Shown here: positions 21,014 through 30,699 of the stretch, piece by piece
How the letters are laid out: every line of letters begins with the position of its first letter
Position numbering within the stretch: position 1 is the stretch's first letter
DNA from: Phycisphaerales bacterium
GTDB lineage: Bacteria; Planctomycetota; Phycisphaerae; Phycisphaerales; UBA1924
DNA: 64,000 bases
Reading direction: 5' to 3'
Assembly (NCBI GenBank): GCA_022072615.1
Contig: JAJVHS010000010.1
Location: 48,885 to 112,884, forward strand
Made by a program: the position numbers and the translations under genes
Notes under the pieces: generated by a model
Told to the model about the DNA's origin: nothing
Seen by the model: only the letters and a program-made list of their open reading frames with translations
The model's database searches: none

Positions 21014-22084
21014 TCACACGACGGACCGGTAACGCCGGAGGACCGCCTCGACGACCTCCGCGACGGTGATGCGTTCCATGAGGGCCGTGCCCGCGGCGTC
21101 GTTCTTGTGGTCCAGGCGGTCGGATTCCCGGACGTGCTGGATGACGTCGGCATCGCGGCGGTACGGGCCGACACGGTTGACCCTTGTCGGCCCGTAGAGA
21201 GCGACCAGGGGCTTTTCGAGCCCGACGGCCATGTGGAGCACGGCGGAGTCGTTGCAGAGCACGGCCGTGGATCGCGACACGAGCGCGAGCAGTCCGCCGA
21301 CGGTGGTCGCGCCGACGCGATCGATGATGCGCGGGTCGGACCGGGCGAGCTCAATCAACCCCGAGCACTGGTCACGCTCGGACGGCGCCCCGACGACGAC
21401 AACCCGCCGCACGCCCGCGTCGAGCATCGCGCGAGCGGCGTCGATGAACCGCTGCTGCGGCCATCTCTTGCCGGGCCAGCGGGAGGTCGGAGCGATGATG
21501 ATGAAGGGCTCGGGCCCGATCTGGCCTTCGAGCGCTCTGGCCTCGTCCGGATCGGGGTAGAGGCGCATGTCACGGACCGGATCGACCCCCGCCGCGGAGA
21601 CGAGGCTGAGCATCCGGTCGACCGCGTGCATGTCCATGTCGGCCCGGCTGAGCGTGGTGTAGGCAAGCCACGCCGCTTCGGGCGCGTTGGCGTAGCCGAT
21701 CCGCCGCGGGGCCCGAGTCGCCCATGTGAATATCGCCGACCGAGCCAGGCCCTGGCAATCCAGCACCAGGTCGTAATGCCGGCGGCGGAGTTCACTCATC
21801 CAGCGAAGGATGGGGCCGTAGCGCATCCGCCGGGCCATCCGCCCGAACTCGTTTCGCGGGAAGGCGATGACGCTCGTCAACGCCGGGTGGTGCGCGATGG
21901 CGGGGGCGAAGGAATCCTGGACGATCCAGTCGATGCGTGCGGCGGGGTAGGCCCGGCGAAGGCTGGCGAGCACCGGGACGGATCGGCAGACATCGCCGAG
22001 CGCACTGGGCCGCACGATGAGGATGCGTTCAGCCGCTGGCGGGGCCTTGGAGCTTGTGCCGGGTCGGGACTTGGACATGTCCAC
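21014..22084 (-). CDS. Glycosyltransferase family 9 (heptosyltransferase-like)
   Basis: The product has 356 residues with the GT9 fold: ILIVRPSALGDVCRSVPVL near the start, DCQGLARSA, IIAPTSRWPGKRWP, and the donor site LCNDSAVLHMAVGLEKPLVA followed by LYGPT. Such enzymes add heptose or related sugars to lipopolysaccharide at the inner membrane. Start choice is open: GTG at 22084 or ATG at 22078, both next to the stop of the RidA gene (22088), so the two are probably cotranscribed. Donor and acceptor are unknown. Confidence 0.88.
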   Translation of the reverse strand: MDMSKSRPGTSSKAPPAAERILIVRPSALGDVCRSVPVLASLRRAYPAARIDWIVQDSFAPAIAHHPALTSVIAFPRNEFGRMARRMRYGPILRWMSELRRRHYDLVLDCQGLARSAIFTWATRAPRRIGYANAPEAAWLAYTTLSRADMDMHAVDRMLSLVSAAGVDPVRDMRLYPDPDEARALEGQIGPEPFIIIAPTSRWPGKRWPQQRFIDAARAMLDAGVRRVVVVGAPSERDQCSGLIELARSDPRIIDRVGATTVGGLLALVSRSTAVLCNDSAVLHMAVGLEKPLVALYGPTRVNRVGPYRRDADVIQHVRESDRLDHKNDAAGTALMERITVAEVVEAVLRRYRSVV

Positions 22085-22087
22085 CGA

Positions 22088-22591
22088 TCAGGAGGCGCAG
22101 GCGCTGTCGATCTCGAACAGGAACTCGATCTCGACGGGCACGCCCAGGGGCAGCGCGATGGACCCAACCGCGGCTCGGGCGTGCTGCCCCGCCGGACCGA
22201 AGATCTCGACCAGTAGCTCGCTCGCGCCGTTGGCGACCTTTGGCTGGTCGGCAAACCCGGCGTCCGAGCACACGAACACGCCGACGCGAACGACCTGCTT
22301 GACCGCGTTCAGCGAGCCGACCGCGGCCTTGAGGGCGGCCAGGCCGTTGAGCACGCACTGCCGGGCGCACTGCTGGGCTGTTTCGATCGACACCTGGCTG
22401 GGGACGGGCCCACGGGCCATCGCCTGCGGCTTCCCGTCGGGCCCGGGCACCACCGGCACCTGCCCCGAAACAAAGACCAGGTTGCCGGTCCGCCGAGTCG
22501 GGATGTACGCGGCCACAGGCTTGGGGGCCGCGGGCAGCGTGAGCCCGAGCTGGGACAGGCGTGCTTCAGGATCAGAGTGCGTGGTCGTCAT
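22088..22591 (-). CDS. RidA/YjgF-family protein
   Basis: The product has 167 residues from the ATG at 22591. It shows the Rid pattern of the slightly longer YjgF-like subgroup: GNLVFVSGQVPVVPG, QCVLNGLAALKAAVGSLN, VVRVGVFVCSDAGFADQP, HARAAVGSIALPLGVPVEIE. RidA proteins hydrolyse reactive enamine/imine intermediates; this subgroup lacks the conserved substrate-binding Arg in its usual form, so activity is uncertain. It precedes the GT9 gene with a gap of only three bases and is divergent from the PhnP-like hydrolase gene. Confidence 0.85.
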   Translation of the reverse strand: MTTTHSDPEARLSQLGLTLPAAPKPVAAYIPTRRTGNLVFVSGQVPVVPGPDGKPQAMARGPVPSQVSIETAQQCARQCVLNGLAALKAAVGSLNAVKQVVRVGVFVCSDAGFADQPKVANGASELLVEIFGPAGQHARAAVGSIALPLGVPVEIEFLFEIDSACAS

Positions 22592-22693
22592 GATGGCGAT
22601 GTTAGGAAGTCTCTGGTCCGCCGGGCACGGACGTTCGTCGATCCCGGCGGTCATCCGATGCCGAACGAATGCTGACTGTGCATAGGCTATGTC

Positions 22694-23545
22694 ATGCGAT
22701 TCGTGTTCCTGGGCACCGGAACGTCGGCCGGCGTACCGGCCATCGGCTGCGACTGCCCGGTGTGCTCCAGCGCGGATCCGCGCGATCACCGGACGCGGAC
22801 CAGCGCGTTCCTGCACCTGATCGACCCCCAGGGCCACGAGCGCGTCATCCTCATCGACACCAGCCCCGATCTTCGGGCCCAGGCACTCCGCGAGCGGCTA
22901 CGCCGCTGCGACGCGATCCTGTTCACGCACAACCACGTCGATCACACCTTCGGCCTCGACGAGGTCCGACGCTTCAACGCGGTGCAGAAGACCCCGATCT
23001 CGATCTACGCGGAGGCCAAGACGATGGGCGACCTGCGCCGCGTCTTTGCGCACATCTTCGACAAAGACAAGAACGTGAACGACAGCTTCGTGGCGTCGCT
23101 GATCCCGTACCAGATCGAGCCGGAGAAGCCCTTTGACCTTTACGGTCTCCGCGTCACGCCCCTGAGAATCCTGCACGGCAAGCTCGGCATCCTGGGCTAC
23201 CGCTTTGACGTGCTCGACAAGGCCAGCGCGGCCGCCGAATCCCGTCTTCCGCTCGCGTACTGCACGGATGTCTCGGGCATTCCGCCGGAGACGTGGAAGC
23301 ACCTCAGGGGGCTGAAGACGCTGGTGCTTGACGCGCTGCGCCACCGCAAGCACCAGACACACCTGTGCGTCGACGAGGCGGTGACGGTGGCCGAGAATGT
23401 CGGGGCCGAAGAGACCTACTTCGTCCACATGTCCCACGACCTCCCCCACGCCCAGACGAACGCGGAACTTCCCGACGGGATTCGCCTGGCGCACGACGGG
23501 CTTGTGCTCGGCCAACTGGAAACGATCGGCCCGGCCGCGGGCTGA
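22694..23545 (+). CDS. PhnP-like metallo-beta-lactamase-fold hydrolase
   Basis: The product has 283 residues. It begins MRFVFLGTGTSAGVPAIGCD with a Cys cluster (Cys19, Cys21, Cys24) typical of PhnP-like phosphodiesterases. Metal ligands are HNHVDH (79-84), Asp in YCTDVSG and the late His in HMSHD. PhnP cleaves cyclic ribose phosphate in phosphonate use; many homologues, such as this one outside a phn cluster, probably act on other cyclic phosphodiesters. No operon partner is seen. Confidence 0.85.
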   Translation: MRFVFLGTGTSAGVPAIGCDCPVCSSADPRDHRTRTSAFLHLIDPQGHERVILIDTSPDLRAQALRERLRRCDAILFTHNHVDHTFGLDEVRRFNAVQKTPISIYAEAKTMGDLRRVFAHIFDKDKNVNDSFVASLIPYQIEPEKPFDLYGLRVTPLRILHGKLGILGYRFDVLDKASAAAESRLPLAYCTDVSGIPPETWKHLRGLKTLVLDALRHRKHQTHLCVDEAVTVAENVGAEETYFVHMSHDLPHAQTNAELPDGIRLAHDGLVLGQLETIGPAAG

Positions 23546-23590
23546 AATCCGCTTGCATTCCGAGCGGTCGTTGGCGACCGACCCTCGTTC

Positions 23591-25204
23591 TTACCGCGCC
23601 GCCTGCGACAGGCGGTGGCTCACCTGTTCGATGACTTCGGCGGCGATCCGCTCGGGGTTGTACCCCGCGGGCAGACGCACGAGGGGCTTCCCGTGCCGGT
23701 CGCAGAACTCGGCGACCTCTTCCGCGTGCAGGTGGCCGACGAGCCGGATCAGCACCAGCACGAGCCGGGTCTCCGGCCGGCGTATGGGCGCTTCGGCGGC
23801 GGCGGTGCTGCCGTGCTCGGTGAGCGAGACCCAGTCAACGTCGGCAAGCTCGAACGCGTCGCGGATGCGACGGGCGGCATCCTCGCGCCGTTCCCCGCCG
23901 ATGATGACGCAGCGAGCGCCGCTCAGCATGGCGCGGACACGGAGCACTTCCTCGGAGTACTTATCGGGCGCTGATTCCGGAACCGGCGGGCTTTCGTCCT
24001 GGCGTTCGGCCGCGAGCGCACGGCTCACCGCCGTGAACCGCGCGGGCGGCGGCGAAGCGGCCGCGGCACTCCTGAGAACCTCGACGACGTCCGGATCGCG
24101 CCCGCGCCCGGCCTTGAGGAGCCCTTCCAGGGCTTCGTCGATCCGGCTCCAGTCGTGGTCGGCGTCGTCGCCAGGGTGGGCGATCAGTCGGCGGGCGTGG
24201 TGGCGGACCTTGGTGACGAGCGTCCTGAGCTTGCGCTGCGAGTCCTCGTCCGCCGCCACCTCCTGCATGAATGACGCCAACCGAGCCTGCAGGTTCGGCC
24301 ACGCGGCCGGATCCGCCGGATCGCTGAGCTTCATGTGCCGCGCGATGAACAGCTGCTCGTAGCTCGTGCTCTCGTCCAGGTACCGGAACGCATCGTCCTG
24401 GTCGCGATCGGCCTGCGTGAGCCAGGTGTCTTCGAGCAGCACCCTCAAGGCCGATTGAGATTCGGCGAGCAGGCCCAGGGCGGTCGTGCGGCGGTCCGGC
24501 CGGGAGCCGCGCGGCACTCGCTGGCACAAACGAGCCGCCGACGCGAGGTTCTCGTACGCGGCGGCGATCATCGTGAGGGCCGCATCGCTGGGCTGTGGTT
24601 TGGACCGGTTCACCATCCACAGGTAGCAGTTGTCGAGCTGCTTGCCCTGGGCGATGAGCGCGCCGATGGCGCGGTTGTGGTCGGGCTCATCCGCGGCGGG
24701 CGCCGCGCGCCGGGCGAGCGAGGCTCGGCACGCCTGGGCCTTGAGCAGCGAACGGGTCGCGATCAGCTCGAGGTCGGGCGGGTGGAACCGCCGGAGTTCC
24801 TGGTCACCGTCGTCCGCCCCGGCGTCCTGCAGCGAGTTGCGGGCGGCCGCGATGTCGGCGCCCGTGCCCGCGACGCGCACGTGCGTGACTTCCCCGTCGG
24901 CGAGCTTCAGCGGGACGTATCCGCTCGCCAGCGGCGTTAATGCGGGCCGCTGGGCTTTCGCCGCCGGCGGCGGGGCGAGCCTGGTCGCGGGCGGTTCGGG
25001 ACGCTCGACCACCGGCGGCGGGGTCGCGGCGGGAACGGCGGGCGTGGGTTCTACAGGACGGTCACCGGGCGCGGGCTCGATGCCGCGGGCGAGCCTGGCG
25101 ACGTGATCAGCAATATCCGCAATTAGCGGGGCATAACCGGCATTCTGCCGCAAGAACTGCCGTATCAAAGCATCGATGGCCTCGGACAATCGCGTAGTAC
25201 TCAT
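23591..25204 (-). CDS. Uncharacterised protein with DUF2325-like C-terminal domain
   Basis: The product has 537 residues from the ATG at 25204. The N-terminal helical stretch (1-45) is followed by a Pro/Ala-rich linker (50-95), then a long helical region (130-400) without known motifs. The last 100 residues resemble DUF2325: ARCVIIGGERREDAARRIRD, then ADVDWVSLTEHGS, a hydrophobic strand (TRLVLVLIRLVGHLHAEEVA) and GKPLVRLPAGYNPERI. In DUF2325 proteins this is a small Rossmann-like unit. There is no signal peptide. It lies downstream of aconitase on the same strand, across a hairpin. I do not know its function. Confidence 0.65.
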   Translation of the reverse strand: MSTTRLSEAIDALIRQFLRQNAGYAPLIADIADHVARLARGIEPAPGDRPVEPTPAVPAATPPPVVERPEPPATRLAPPPAAKAQRPALTPLASGYVPLKLADGEVTHVRVAGTGADIAAARNSLQDAGADDGDQELRRFHPPDLELIATRSLLKAQACRASLARRAAPAADEPDHNRAIGALIAQGKQLDNCYLWMVNRSKPQPSDAALTMIAAAYENLASAARLCQRVPRGSRPDRRTTALGLLAESQSALRVLLEDTWLTQADRDQDDAFRYLDESTSYEQLFIARHMKLSDPADPAAWPNLQARLASFMQEVAADEDSQRKLRTLVTKVRHHARRLIAHPGDDADHDWSRIDEALEGLLKAGRGRDPDVVEVLRSAAAASPPPARFTAVSRALAAERQDESPPVPESAPDKYSEEVLRVRAMLSGARCVIIGGERREDAARRIRDAFELADVDWVSLTEHGSTAAAEAPIRRPETRLVLVLIRLVGHLHAEEVAEFCDRHGKPLVRLPAGYNPERIAAEVIEQVSHRLSQAAR

Positions 25205-25319
25205 ATCGCATCTCTCAGACCCCTCAAGGCTTCTGGTGATATCGGCCCGGTTTTTGCAGGATTCACGTTGCCTGCCGGCCGTCAAAGGCGAGCGTATCAC
25301 ATGTGCGGTCCAAAAGATA

Positions 25320-25348
25320 CAACGCCGGCCCAAAGTGGACCGGCGTTG
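25320..25348 (-). terminator. Hairpin after acnA
   Basis: CAACGCCGG (25320-25328) pairs with CCGGCGTTG (25340-25348). On the minus strand TATCTTTTGG follows, an imperfect T-run, 26 bases beyond the aconitase stop. Confidence 0.55.
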
Positions 25349-25374
25349 AAGAAGGGTGGATCCTGCGAGAACTC

Positions 25375-28305
25375 TCACACGCCGACGGGCTTGCGGCTGG
25401 TCGCCAGCAGCCTGCGCAGGACGGTGTGCAGCACGCCGCCGTTGCGGTAGTACTCGGCTTCCACGGGCGTATCGATGCGGCACCGAGCGGTGAACACGGT
25501 GTGCTTGCCGTCGGCCCCGCGAGCGGTCACCCTCACTTCGCAGCGCGGCTCGACCAGGCCCTCGGCCGAGACCGGCAGATCGATGTCGAAGGTTTCCGAC
25601 CCGGTGAGGCCCAGCGACGGGGCGTTCTGGCCTTCCATGAAGCACAGGGGGAGCACGCCCATGCCGACCAGGTTCGAGCGGTGGATGCGCTCAAAGCTTT
25701 CGGCGATGACCGCTCGGACGCCCAGCAGAAGCGTTCCCTTGGCGGCCCAGTCGCGCGACGACCCCATGCCGTAGTCCTTGCCGGCGAGGACGATCAGCGG
25801 CGTTCCTTCGGCCTTGTAGTGCCTGGAGGCGTTGAAGATCCAGTCGATCTTGCCGCCGCCGGCCTTTGACATGTCCCGCGTCCACCCGCCCTCGCGGACC
25901 TTGCCGGTCACGGGGTCGACGGCGAGCTTGTTCTTGACGCGGACGTTGGCGTACGTGCCGCGGAGCATGACCAGGTCGTTGCCGCGACGGGTGCCGTAGC
26001 TGTTGAAGTCGGCCTTGCGGATGCCCAGGCCCTTGAGGTACTCGCCGGCGGGGGAGTTCTCGGCGATGTCGCCGGCCGGGGAGATGTGGTCGGTCGTGAT
26101 CGAGTCGCCGACATACACGAGCACGCGGGCGTTCTGGATCGGCTGGGGCTTGCCCGGAACCGCGGACATGCCCTCGAAGAACGGCGGCTTGTGGATATAC
26201 GTGCTCGACGGGTTCCAGTTGTAGAGCTCGCTCCGCGACACGGGAACGGCGTTCCAGGTCGGGTTGCCGCTGAACACGTTGGCGTATTCCTTGCGGAACT
26301 GCTCGGGCGTCAGGCACTGGGCCTTGACCGCCTGCACCTCCTGCCACGTCGGCCACAGGTCGCGGAGGAAGACGGGCTTGGAGTCCTTGTCGATCGCCAG
26401 GGGCTCTGTGAGCGGGTCGATGTTCACCGTTCCGGCGATCGCGTAGGCGACGCACAGCGGCGGGCTGGCGAGGTAGTTGGCCTTGACGGCCGGGTGCACG
26501 CGGCCCTCAAAGTTGCGGTTGCCCGAGAGGATGCTCGCCACGACCAGGTCGCCCTGCTTGATGGCGCCCTCGATCTCGGCGGGCAGGGGCCCGGAGTTAC
26601 CGATGCACGTGGTGCAGCCGTAGCCGACGGTGTTGAAGCCCAGGGCGTTGAGGTCGTCGGAGAGGCCGGCACGGTCCAGGTACGCGGTGACGACCTTGGA
26701 GCCGGGGGCGAGGCTGGTCTTGACCCACGGCCGCCTGGTCAGGCCGCGTGCCCGGGCTTTCCGAGCGACCAGACCCGCGGCGATGAGCACGTCGGGGTTG
26801 CTGGTGTTGGTGCAGCTGGTAATGGCGGCGATCACGATGTCACCGTGGAACATGCGGAAGCGACGGCCGTCGAGCTCGACAGGGGTGCCCGGCGATTCCT
26901 TCACGAGGGTGCCGGAGGAGCCCGCCAGCCCGCCCTGCGTCGCCGCGGTTGTCGCGGGAGCGGGCGTGCCCGTGCTCGCGACGTTGACGGCGGGCATGGT
27001 CTGGCCCGGCGCCTTCACGCGCCCGGATTCGCCGCCCTCGTCCGCCCAGCGGTCCTGGTTGGTGATCTCGGCGTTGGTGGGTTTCCCGAAGGAGTCGGCC
27101 AGCTCGCGCAGCCAGCGGGCCTTCATCTGCGAGAGCAGGACGCGGTCCTGCGGGCGCTTGGGACCCGCGAGCGACGGCTGCACCGTCGACAGATCGAGTT
27201 CGAGGAGGTCGGTGAACTCCGGCTCGGGTGAACCGGGCGTCCAGAACAGCCCATTGGCCTTGCAGTAGGCCTCGACGAGGGACACCGTGGCTTCGTCACG
27301 ACCGGTGAAGCGCAGGTAATCGAGGGTGGCCTGATCGACGGGGAAGAAGCCCATGGTCGCGCCGTATTCGGGCGCCATGTTCGCGATGGTGGCGCGGTCG
27401 GGGACCGACAGGGCCGCGAGGCCCTCGCCGCAGAACTCGACGAACTTGTCCACCACGCCCTTGGCTCGGAGGATTTCGGTGACCGTCAGCACCAGGTCCG
27501 TCGCCGTCGTGCCCTCGGGCAGCTTGCCCTTGAGGCGGAAGCCGATGACCTCGGGGGTGAGCATGTAGATGGGCTGGCCGAGCATGACCGCCTCGGCCTC
27601 GATGCCGCCCACGCCCCAGCCGACGACGCCCAGGCCGTTTTCCATGGTCGTGTGGGAGTCGGTGCCGACGCACGAATCCGGATAGGCCACGGTCTCGCCC
27701 GTTTCCTTGTCCTGCTGCGTCAGCACGCCCTTGGCGAGATACTCGAGGTTGACCTGGTGCACGATGCCCGTCGCGGGCGGGACGCAGGAGAAGTTGGTCA
27801 GCGACTGCTGGCCCCACTTGAGGAACTCGTAGCGCTCGGTGTTGCGCTCAAATTCCTTCTGCGCGTTGATCGTGAGGGCGACGTTGCTCCCGAAGGCGTC
27901 CACCTGGACCGAGTGATCGATGACCAGGTCGCACTTGACGAGTGGGTTGATCAGGTTCGCGTCGCCGCCGAGGCTCTTCATCGCCTCGCGCATGGCGGCA
28001 AGGTCCACCACGCAGGGCACGCCGGTGAAGTCCTGCAGCACCACGCGGCCGGGCATGAAGGGGAACTCCTCCTTGACCGGGTTCCTGGCGTTCCAGTTCG
28101 CCATCCCCGCGACGTCGTCCTGCGTGACGATGAACCCGTCCACGTTGCGGAGCATCGCCTCCAGAAGCACCTTGATCGAATAGGGGAGCTTGTTGACGTG
28201 GCCGATGCCGGCCTTGCTCAGGGCGTCGAGCGCGAAGTAGGTGTACGTGCCGTGCGCGGTCTTGAGGGTGCTTCGGGAATTGAACGGGTTGCGGGGGGCG
28301 GGCAT
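25375..28305 (-). CDS. acnA: Aconitate hydratase, AcnA/IRP type
   Basis: This enzyme interconverts citrate and isocitrate in the TCA cycle through a [4Fe-4S] cluster. It has 976 residues from the ATG at 28305. Cluster cysteines are Cys498 (SCTNTSNP), Cys564 and Cys567 ([11 protein letters not shown]), with the same 66- and 3-residue spacing as AcnA. VGTDSHTT (213-220) and the C-terminal swivel domain ([16 protein letters not shown]) are intact. Between residues about 428 and 475 there is a Thr/Ala/Gly/Pro-rich insert that makes it longer than the usual 890-900. A LysR-family regulator gene lies directly upstream in the same direction. Confidence 0.96.
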   Translation of the reverse strand: MPAPRNPFNSRSTLKTAHGTYTYFALDALSKAGIGHVNKLPYSIKVLLEAMLRNVDGFIVTQDDVAGMANWNARNPVKEEFPFMPGRVVLQDFTGVPCVVDLAAMREAMKSLGGDANLINPLVKCDLVIDHSVQVDAFGSNVALTINAQKEFERNTERYEFLKWGQQSLTNFSCVPPATGIVHQVNLEYLAKGVLTQQDKETGETVAYPDSCVGTDSHTTMENGLGVVGWGVGGIEAEAVMLGQPIYMLTPEVIGFRLKGKLPEGTTATDLVLTVTEILRAKGVVDKFVEFCGEGLAALSVPDRATIANMAPEYGATMGFFPVDQATLDYLRFTGRDEATVSLVEAYCKANGLFWTPGSPEPEFTDLLELDLSTVQPSLAGPKRPQDRVLLSQMKARWLRELADSFGKPTNAEITNQDRWADEGGESGRVKAPGQTMPAVNVASTGTPAPATTAATQGGLAGSSGTLVKESPGTPVELDGRRFRMFHGDIVIAAITSCTNTSNPDVLIAAGLVARKARARGLTRRPWVKTSLAPGSKVVTAYLDRAGLSDDLNALGFNTVGYGCTTCIGNSGPLPAEIEGAIKQGDLVVASILSGNRNFEGRVHPAVKANYLASPPLCVAYAIAGTVNIDPLTEPLAIDKDSKPVFLRDLWPTWQEVQAVKAQCLTPEQFRKEYANVFSGNPTWNAVPVSRSELYNWNPSSTYIHKPPFFEGMSAVPGKPQPIQNARVLVYVGDSITTDHISPAGDIAENSPAGEYLKGLGIRKADFNSYGTRRGNDLVMLRGTYANVRVKNKLAVDPVTGKVREGGWTRDMSKAGGGKIDWIFNASRHYKAEGTPLIVLAGKDYGMGSSRDWAAKGTLLLGVRAVIAESFERIHRSNLVGMGVLPLCFMEGQNAPSLGLTGSETFDIDLPVSAEGLVEPRCEVRVTARGADGKHTVFTARCRIDTPVEAEYYRNGGVLHTVLRRLLATSRKPVGV

Positions 28306-28453
28306 GATGGGCTCCCAATGGCCGGTGCGGGTTCGCCGGGTCGCTCGCCCGGGGCGGGCTCTCCGACGCACAACCCTAGCCCGCGGAAGGCATGAATCGA
28401 ATCGATCATGATTAGACACGACATTATTTGTATTTATGACCAGCCGCCGCGGG
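28306..28453 (-). promoter_or_regulatory. acnA upstream region with AT-rich box
   Basis: The 148 bases between the LysR gene and acnA hold an unusually AT-rich 15-mer at 28423-28437 (minus strand ATAAATACAAATAAT) in a very GC-rich setting, followed by AATCATGATCGATT. It could be the acnA promoter and the regulator's binding site. No exact consensus was identified. Confidence 0.35.
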
Positions 28454-29449
28454 CTACCGGCCGGCCGCCCACTTCGTCAGCGACTGGACGAACTGCGTCG
28501 TCGCGACGGGCGCGGTCCGGTCCTTACGGCGGACGAGCCCGAGCTGGCGGCGCAGCGGCTGGTCGCCGCACAGCAGGCCTTCGCCCTCGCTCAGCGCAAA
28601 GCGCGAGACGAGCGCCACGCCGATCCCCGCCGCGACCATGCGCTTGATGGATTCGATCGAACGCAGCTCCATCACCACGCTGAGCGTCACGCCCGCCGCC
28701 CGGGCCGCGTCATCGATGATCGCCCGGACCGCCGTCCCGGCCTCGAACGCCACGAACGGCTCGCCCGCGAGATCAACCCACGCGAAGGTGCCGGGCGGGC
28801 CCGGCCGCCGGGTGGGAAGCACCGCATCCGCGCCGAGCGGCGATGCCGGGAGCTTCCGCCGATCGATGGCTCGGCGCGGCGTCTCGGGCTTGTCTCCTCG
28901 CCCTGGGCGCGAGCGCAGCGGGTGCCCGGCCGGCGTGATCAGCCGCAGTTCGTCCTGCACCAGGGGTACGACGGTGAGGTCCGCCGCCATGTGCTTGGGG
29001 ACCGGAAGCGTGATGATGCCAAGATCGAGTTCGCCGCTCGCCACCGCCTGCGCGACCTGCGCGGAGCCCGCCTCGCGAACGAAAAATCGCAGGCCCGGGT
29101 GCTTCTTGCGGACCGTCGACACAACGGGCGGGAGGATGTACGCCGTGGCCGTGGCGCCGCCGCCGACGCGGATCGACCCGCGTTCAAGGCCGAGCAGCTC
29201 GCGGACCGCCTTGACCCCCGACTCGGCGGCTCGGATGGCGTCTTCGGCATGGGCGAGGAGCACGCGTCCGGCATCGGTCGGCTCGACGCCGCGGCCGGTC
29301 CGGTGGAGCAGTTCGGCCCCCACTTCCGCCTCGAGCTTCTTGACGACCGCGGAGAGGGCGGGCTGGGTAACGCCGAGTTCCCGAGCCGCTCGGGTCATAT
29401 GCCCGGCGTTGACGATGGCCCGGAAGTAGCGGAGTGGCGTGAGTTCCAT
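28454..29449 (-). CDS. LysR-family transcriptional regulator
   Basis: The product has 331 residues from the ATG at 29449. The N-terminal winged helix is typical: [55 protein letters not shown]. The periplasmic-binding-like effector domain follows ([48 protein letters not shown]). A low-complexity insertion ([19 protein letters not shown]) sits in the effector domain. Its place immediately before acnA suggests control of aconitase, as the LysR-type CcpC does for citB in Bacillus; that is inference. Effector unknown. Confidence 0.9.
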   Translation of the reverse strand: MELTPLRYFRAIVNAGHMTRAARELGVTQPALSAVVKKLEAEVGAELLHRTGRGVEPTDAGRVLLAHAEDAIRAAESGVKAVRELLGLERGSIRVGGGATATAYILPPVVSTVRKKHPGLRFFVREAGSAQVAQAVASGELDLGIITLPVPKHMAADLTVVPLVQDELRLITPAGHPLRSRPGRGDKPETPRRAIDRRKLPASPLGADAVLPTRRPGPPGTFAWVDLAGEPFVAFEAGTAVRAIIDDAARAAGVTLSVVMELRSIESIKRMVAAGIGVALVSRFALSEGEGLLCGDQPLRRQLGLVRRKDRTAPVATTQFVQSLTKWAAGR

Positions 29450-29486
29450 TGGTTGGCGGCAACACTGTACCGCGGCGCGTACATCC

Positions 29487-30220
29487 TCACGCACGACCCG
29501 GCGCGTCCGAGCTGAGCGGATCCTCGCGCCTCGGGTCGTACCACAGACCGAGCTTGTCGCGCGACTTGACGGCTGTCCGCGGCGACAAGCCCATGCGCAG
29601 GAACGCCCGGAACACCTCGCCGCCCGTGTACGTCCGCAGCTTTCGGCCGGACGTGATGACGGTGGACTTGACGATGACGAAGCGGCCGAGTTTCTTTAGC
29701 CGCCGGGCCATCTCGATTTCTTCGCTCGCGAAGAGGGTTTCGTCCCACCCGCCGGCGGCGTCGAAGGCGCGTCGCGTACAGAAGAGGAAGCAACCGCCGG
29801 TGTACTTGAAGAGCCGGAAGCCGATCACCAGGGGCGCGAGCATCACGCTCGCCCACCACGGCACCGGGCCGTCGAACGTGATCATCGCCCCACCACCCGC
29901 GGCGCCCCGGTGCATCGCGTCGATCGCCTCCTCGACGGCGCTGGGCGTCACGCGCGTGTCCGCGTCGACGAAGATCAGCACCTCGCCGGTCGAGGCCCGG
30001 GCAGCCGCGTTCCGAGCCGCGGCGATCTGCCGGGCCTGAATCGACACAACACTCGCCCCGTGGTCGCAAGCCACCCGCACCGTGTTGTCGGTCGACCCGT
30101 CGTCCGCGACGACGATGTCGTACTCGAGCTTCAGCCGCCTCGCCGCGTCGTGGATCGCGTCGAGCGTCGCGGGCAGAAGCCCTGCTCGTTGTGCGCCGGG
30201 ATGGCGAAGGAGACGTGCAC
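29487..30220 (-). pseudogene. Family 2 glycosyltransferase, frameshifted
   Basis: The start (GTG at 30220) gives VHVSFAIPAHNEQGF, the classic GT2 N-terminus. The continuation LPATLDAIHDAARRL with DIVVADDGSTDNTV is in another frame. The break is near 30176: the sequence reads TTCTGCC where TTCCTGCC would restore the frame. The rest is intact: EVLIFVDADTRV, GGCFLFCTRRAFDAAGGWDE, SEEIEMARRLKKLG and a membrane-associated segment. It is therefore either a recent pseudogene or a one-base sequencing or assembly error. An open frame of 197 codons (29487-30080) covers most of the enzyme. Confidence 0.7.
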
Positions 30221-30347
30221 CCCTGTGATACCCCGCCGAGCACGACCGGTTTCACAATCTCCGGCGGTTCCACGTCAAGGTGGGAACCCGGCAGCCGCCA
30301 TCGCAGACACCGCAGGGCCGTTCAGCCGAGCATGCTCGGGCTGGCCG

Positions 30348-30695
30348 TTACTGCCCGCATTCCGGGCATCGGCGCCGGGCGTTGTCCCGCCCTGCGTCAA
30401 CTCGAATCTCGCTCGAGACCTCCTGCCCGCACAGCTTGCATCGAACACGCTGCGCTTTATTCCAGTCCCCTCGGCGCAGCATCGCACCTGCGGCGACCGA
30501 GGCCGCCGCGATCCCAACAACGACAAGAACCGAATTCATGGCGGATGTTGACAGCACCACAGCGACGGGCACGCCGATCATTGCCCCGAGGAGCGCACTG
30601 CCGACGACGACGGGCATCCATCGGATTCGCCGGGCCCTGCGTACTCGCGCCGGCTTTTCATCAGGCACCGGCGCGGGGTGGTACTTCAGCGTCAT
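30348..30695 (-). CDS. Small membrane protein with C-terminal zinc ribbon
   Basis: The product has 115 residues. A basic N-terminus is followed by two hydrophobic helices (PVVVGSALLGAMIGVPVAVV, NSVLVVVGIAAASVAAGAM) and a four-Cys zinc ribbon: CKLCG and, near the end, CPECGQ. It starts five bases after the stop of the M24 peptidase gene, so cotranscription is likely. Family unknown. Coding support is the conserved-looking Cys pattern and tight spacing. Confidence 0.6.
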   Translation of the reverse strand: MTLKYHPAPVPDEKPARVRRARRIRWMPVVVGSALLGAMIGVPVAVVLSTSAMNSVLVVVGIAAASVAAGAMLRRGDWNKAQRVRCKLCGQEVSSEIRVDAGRDNARRRCPECGQ

Positions 30696-30699
30696 GGGC

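Noticed and set aside
20009..22216. 735-codon plus-strand open frame over the PilZ, GT9 and RidA genes
   Set aside because: Shadow of three clear minus-strand genes; composition is that of a reverse frame.
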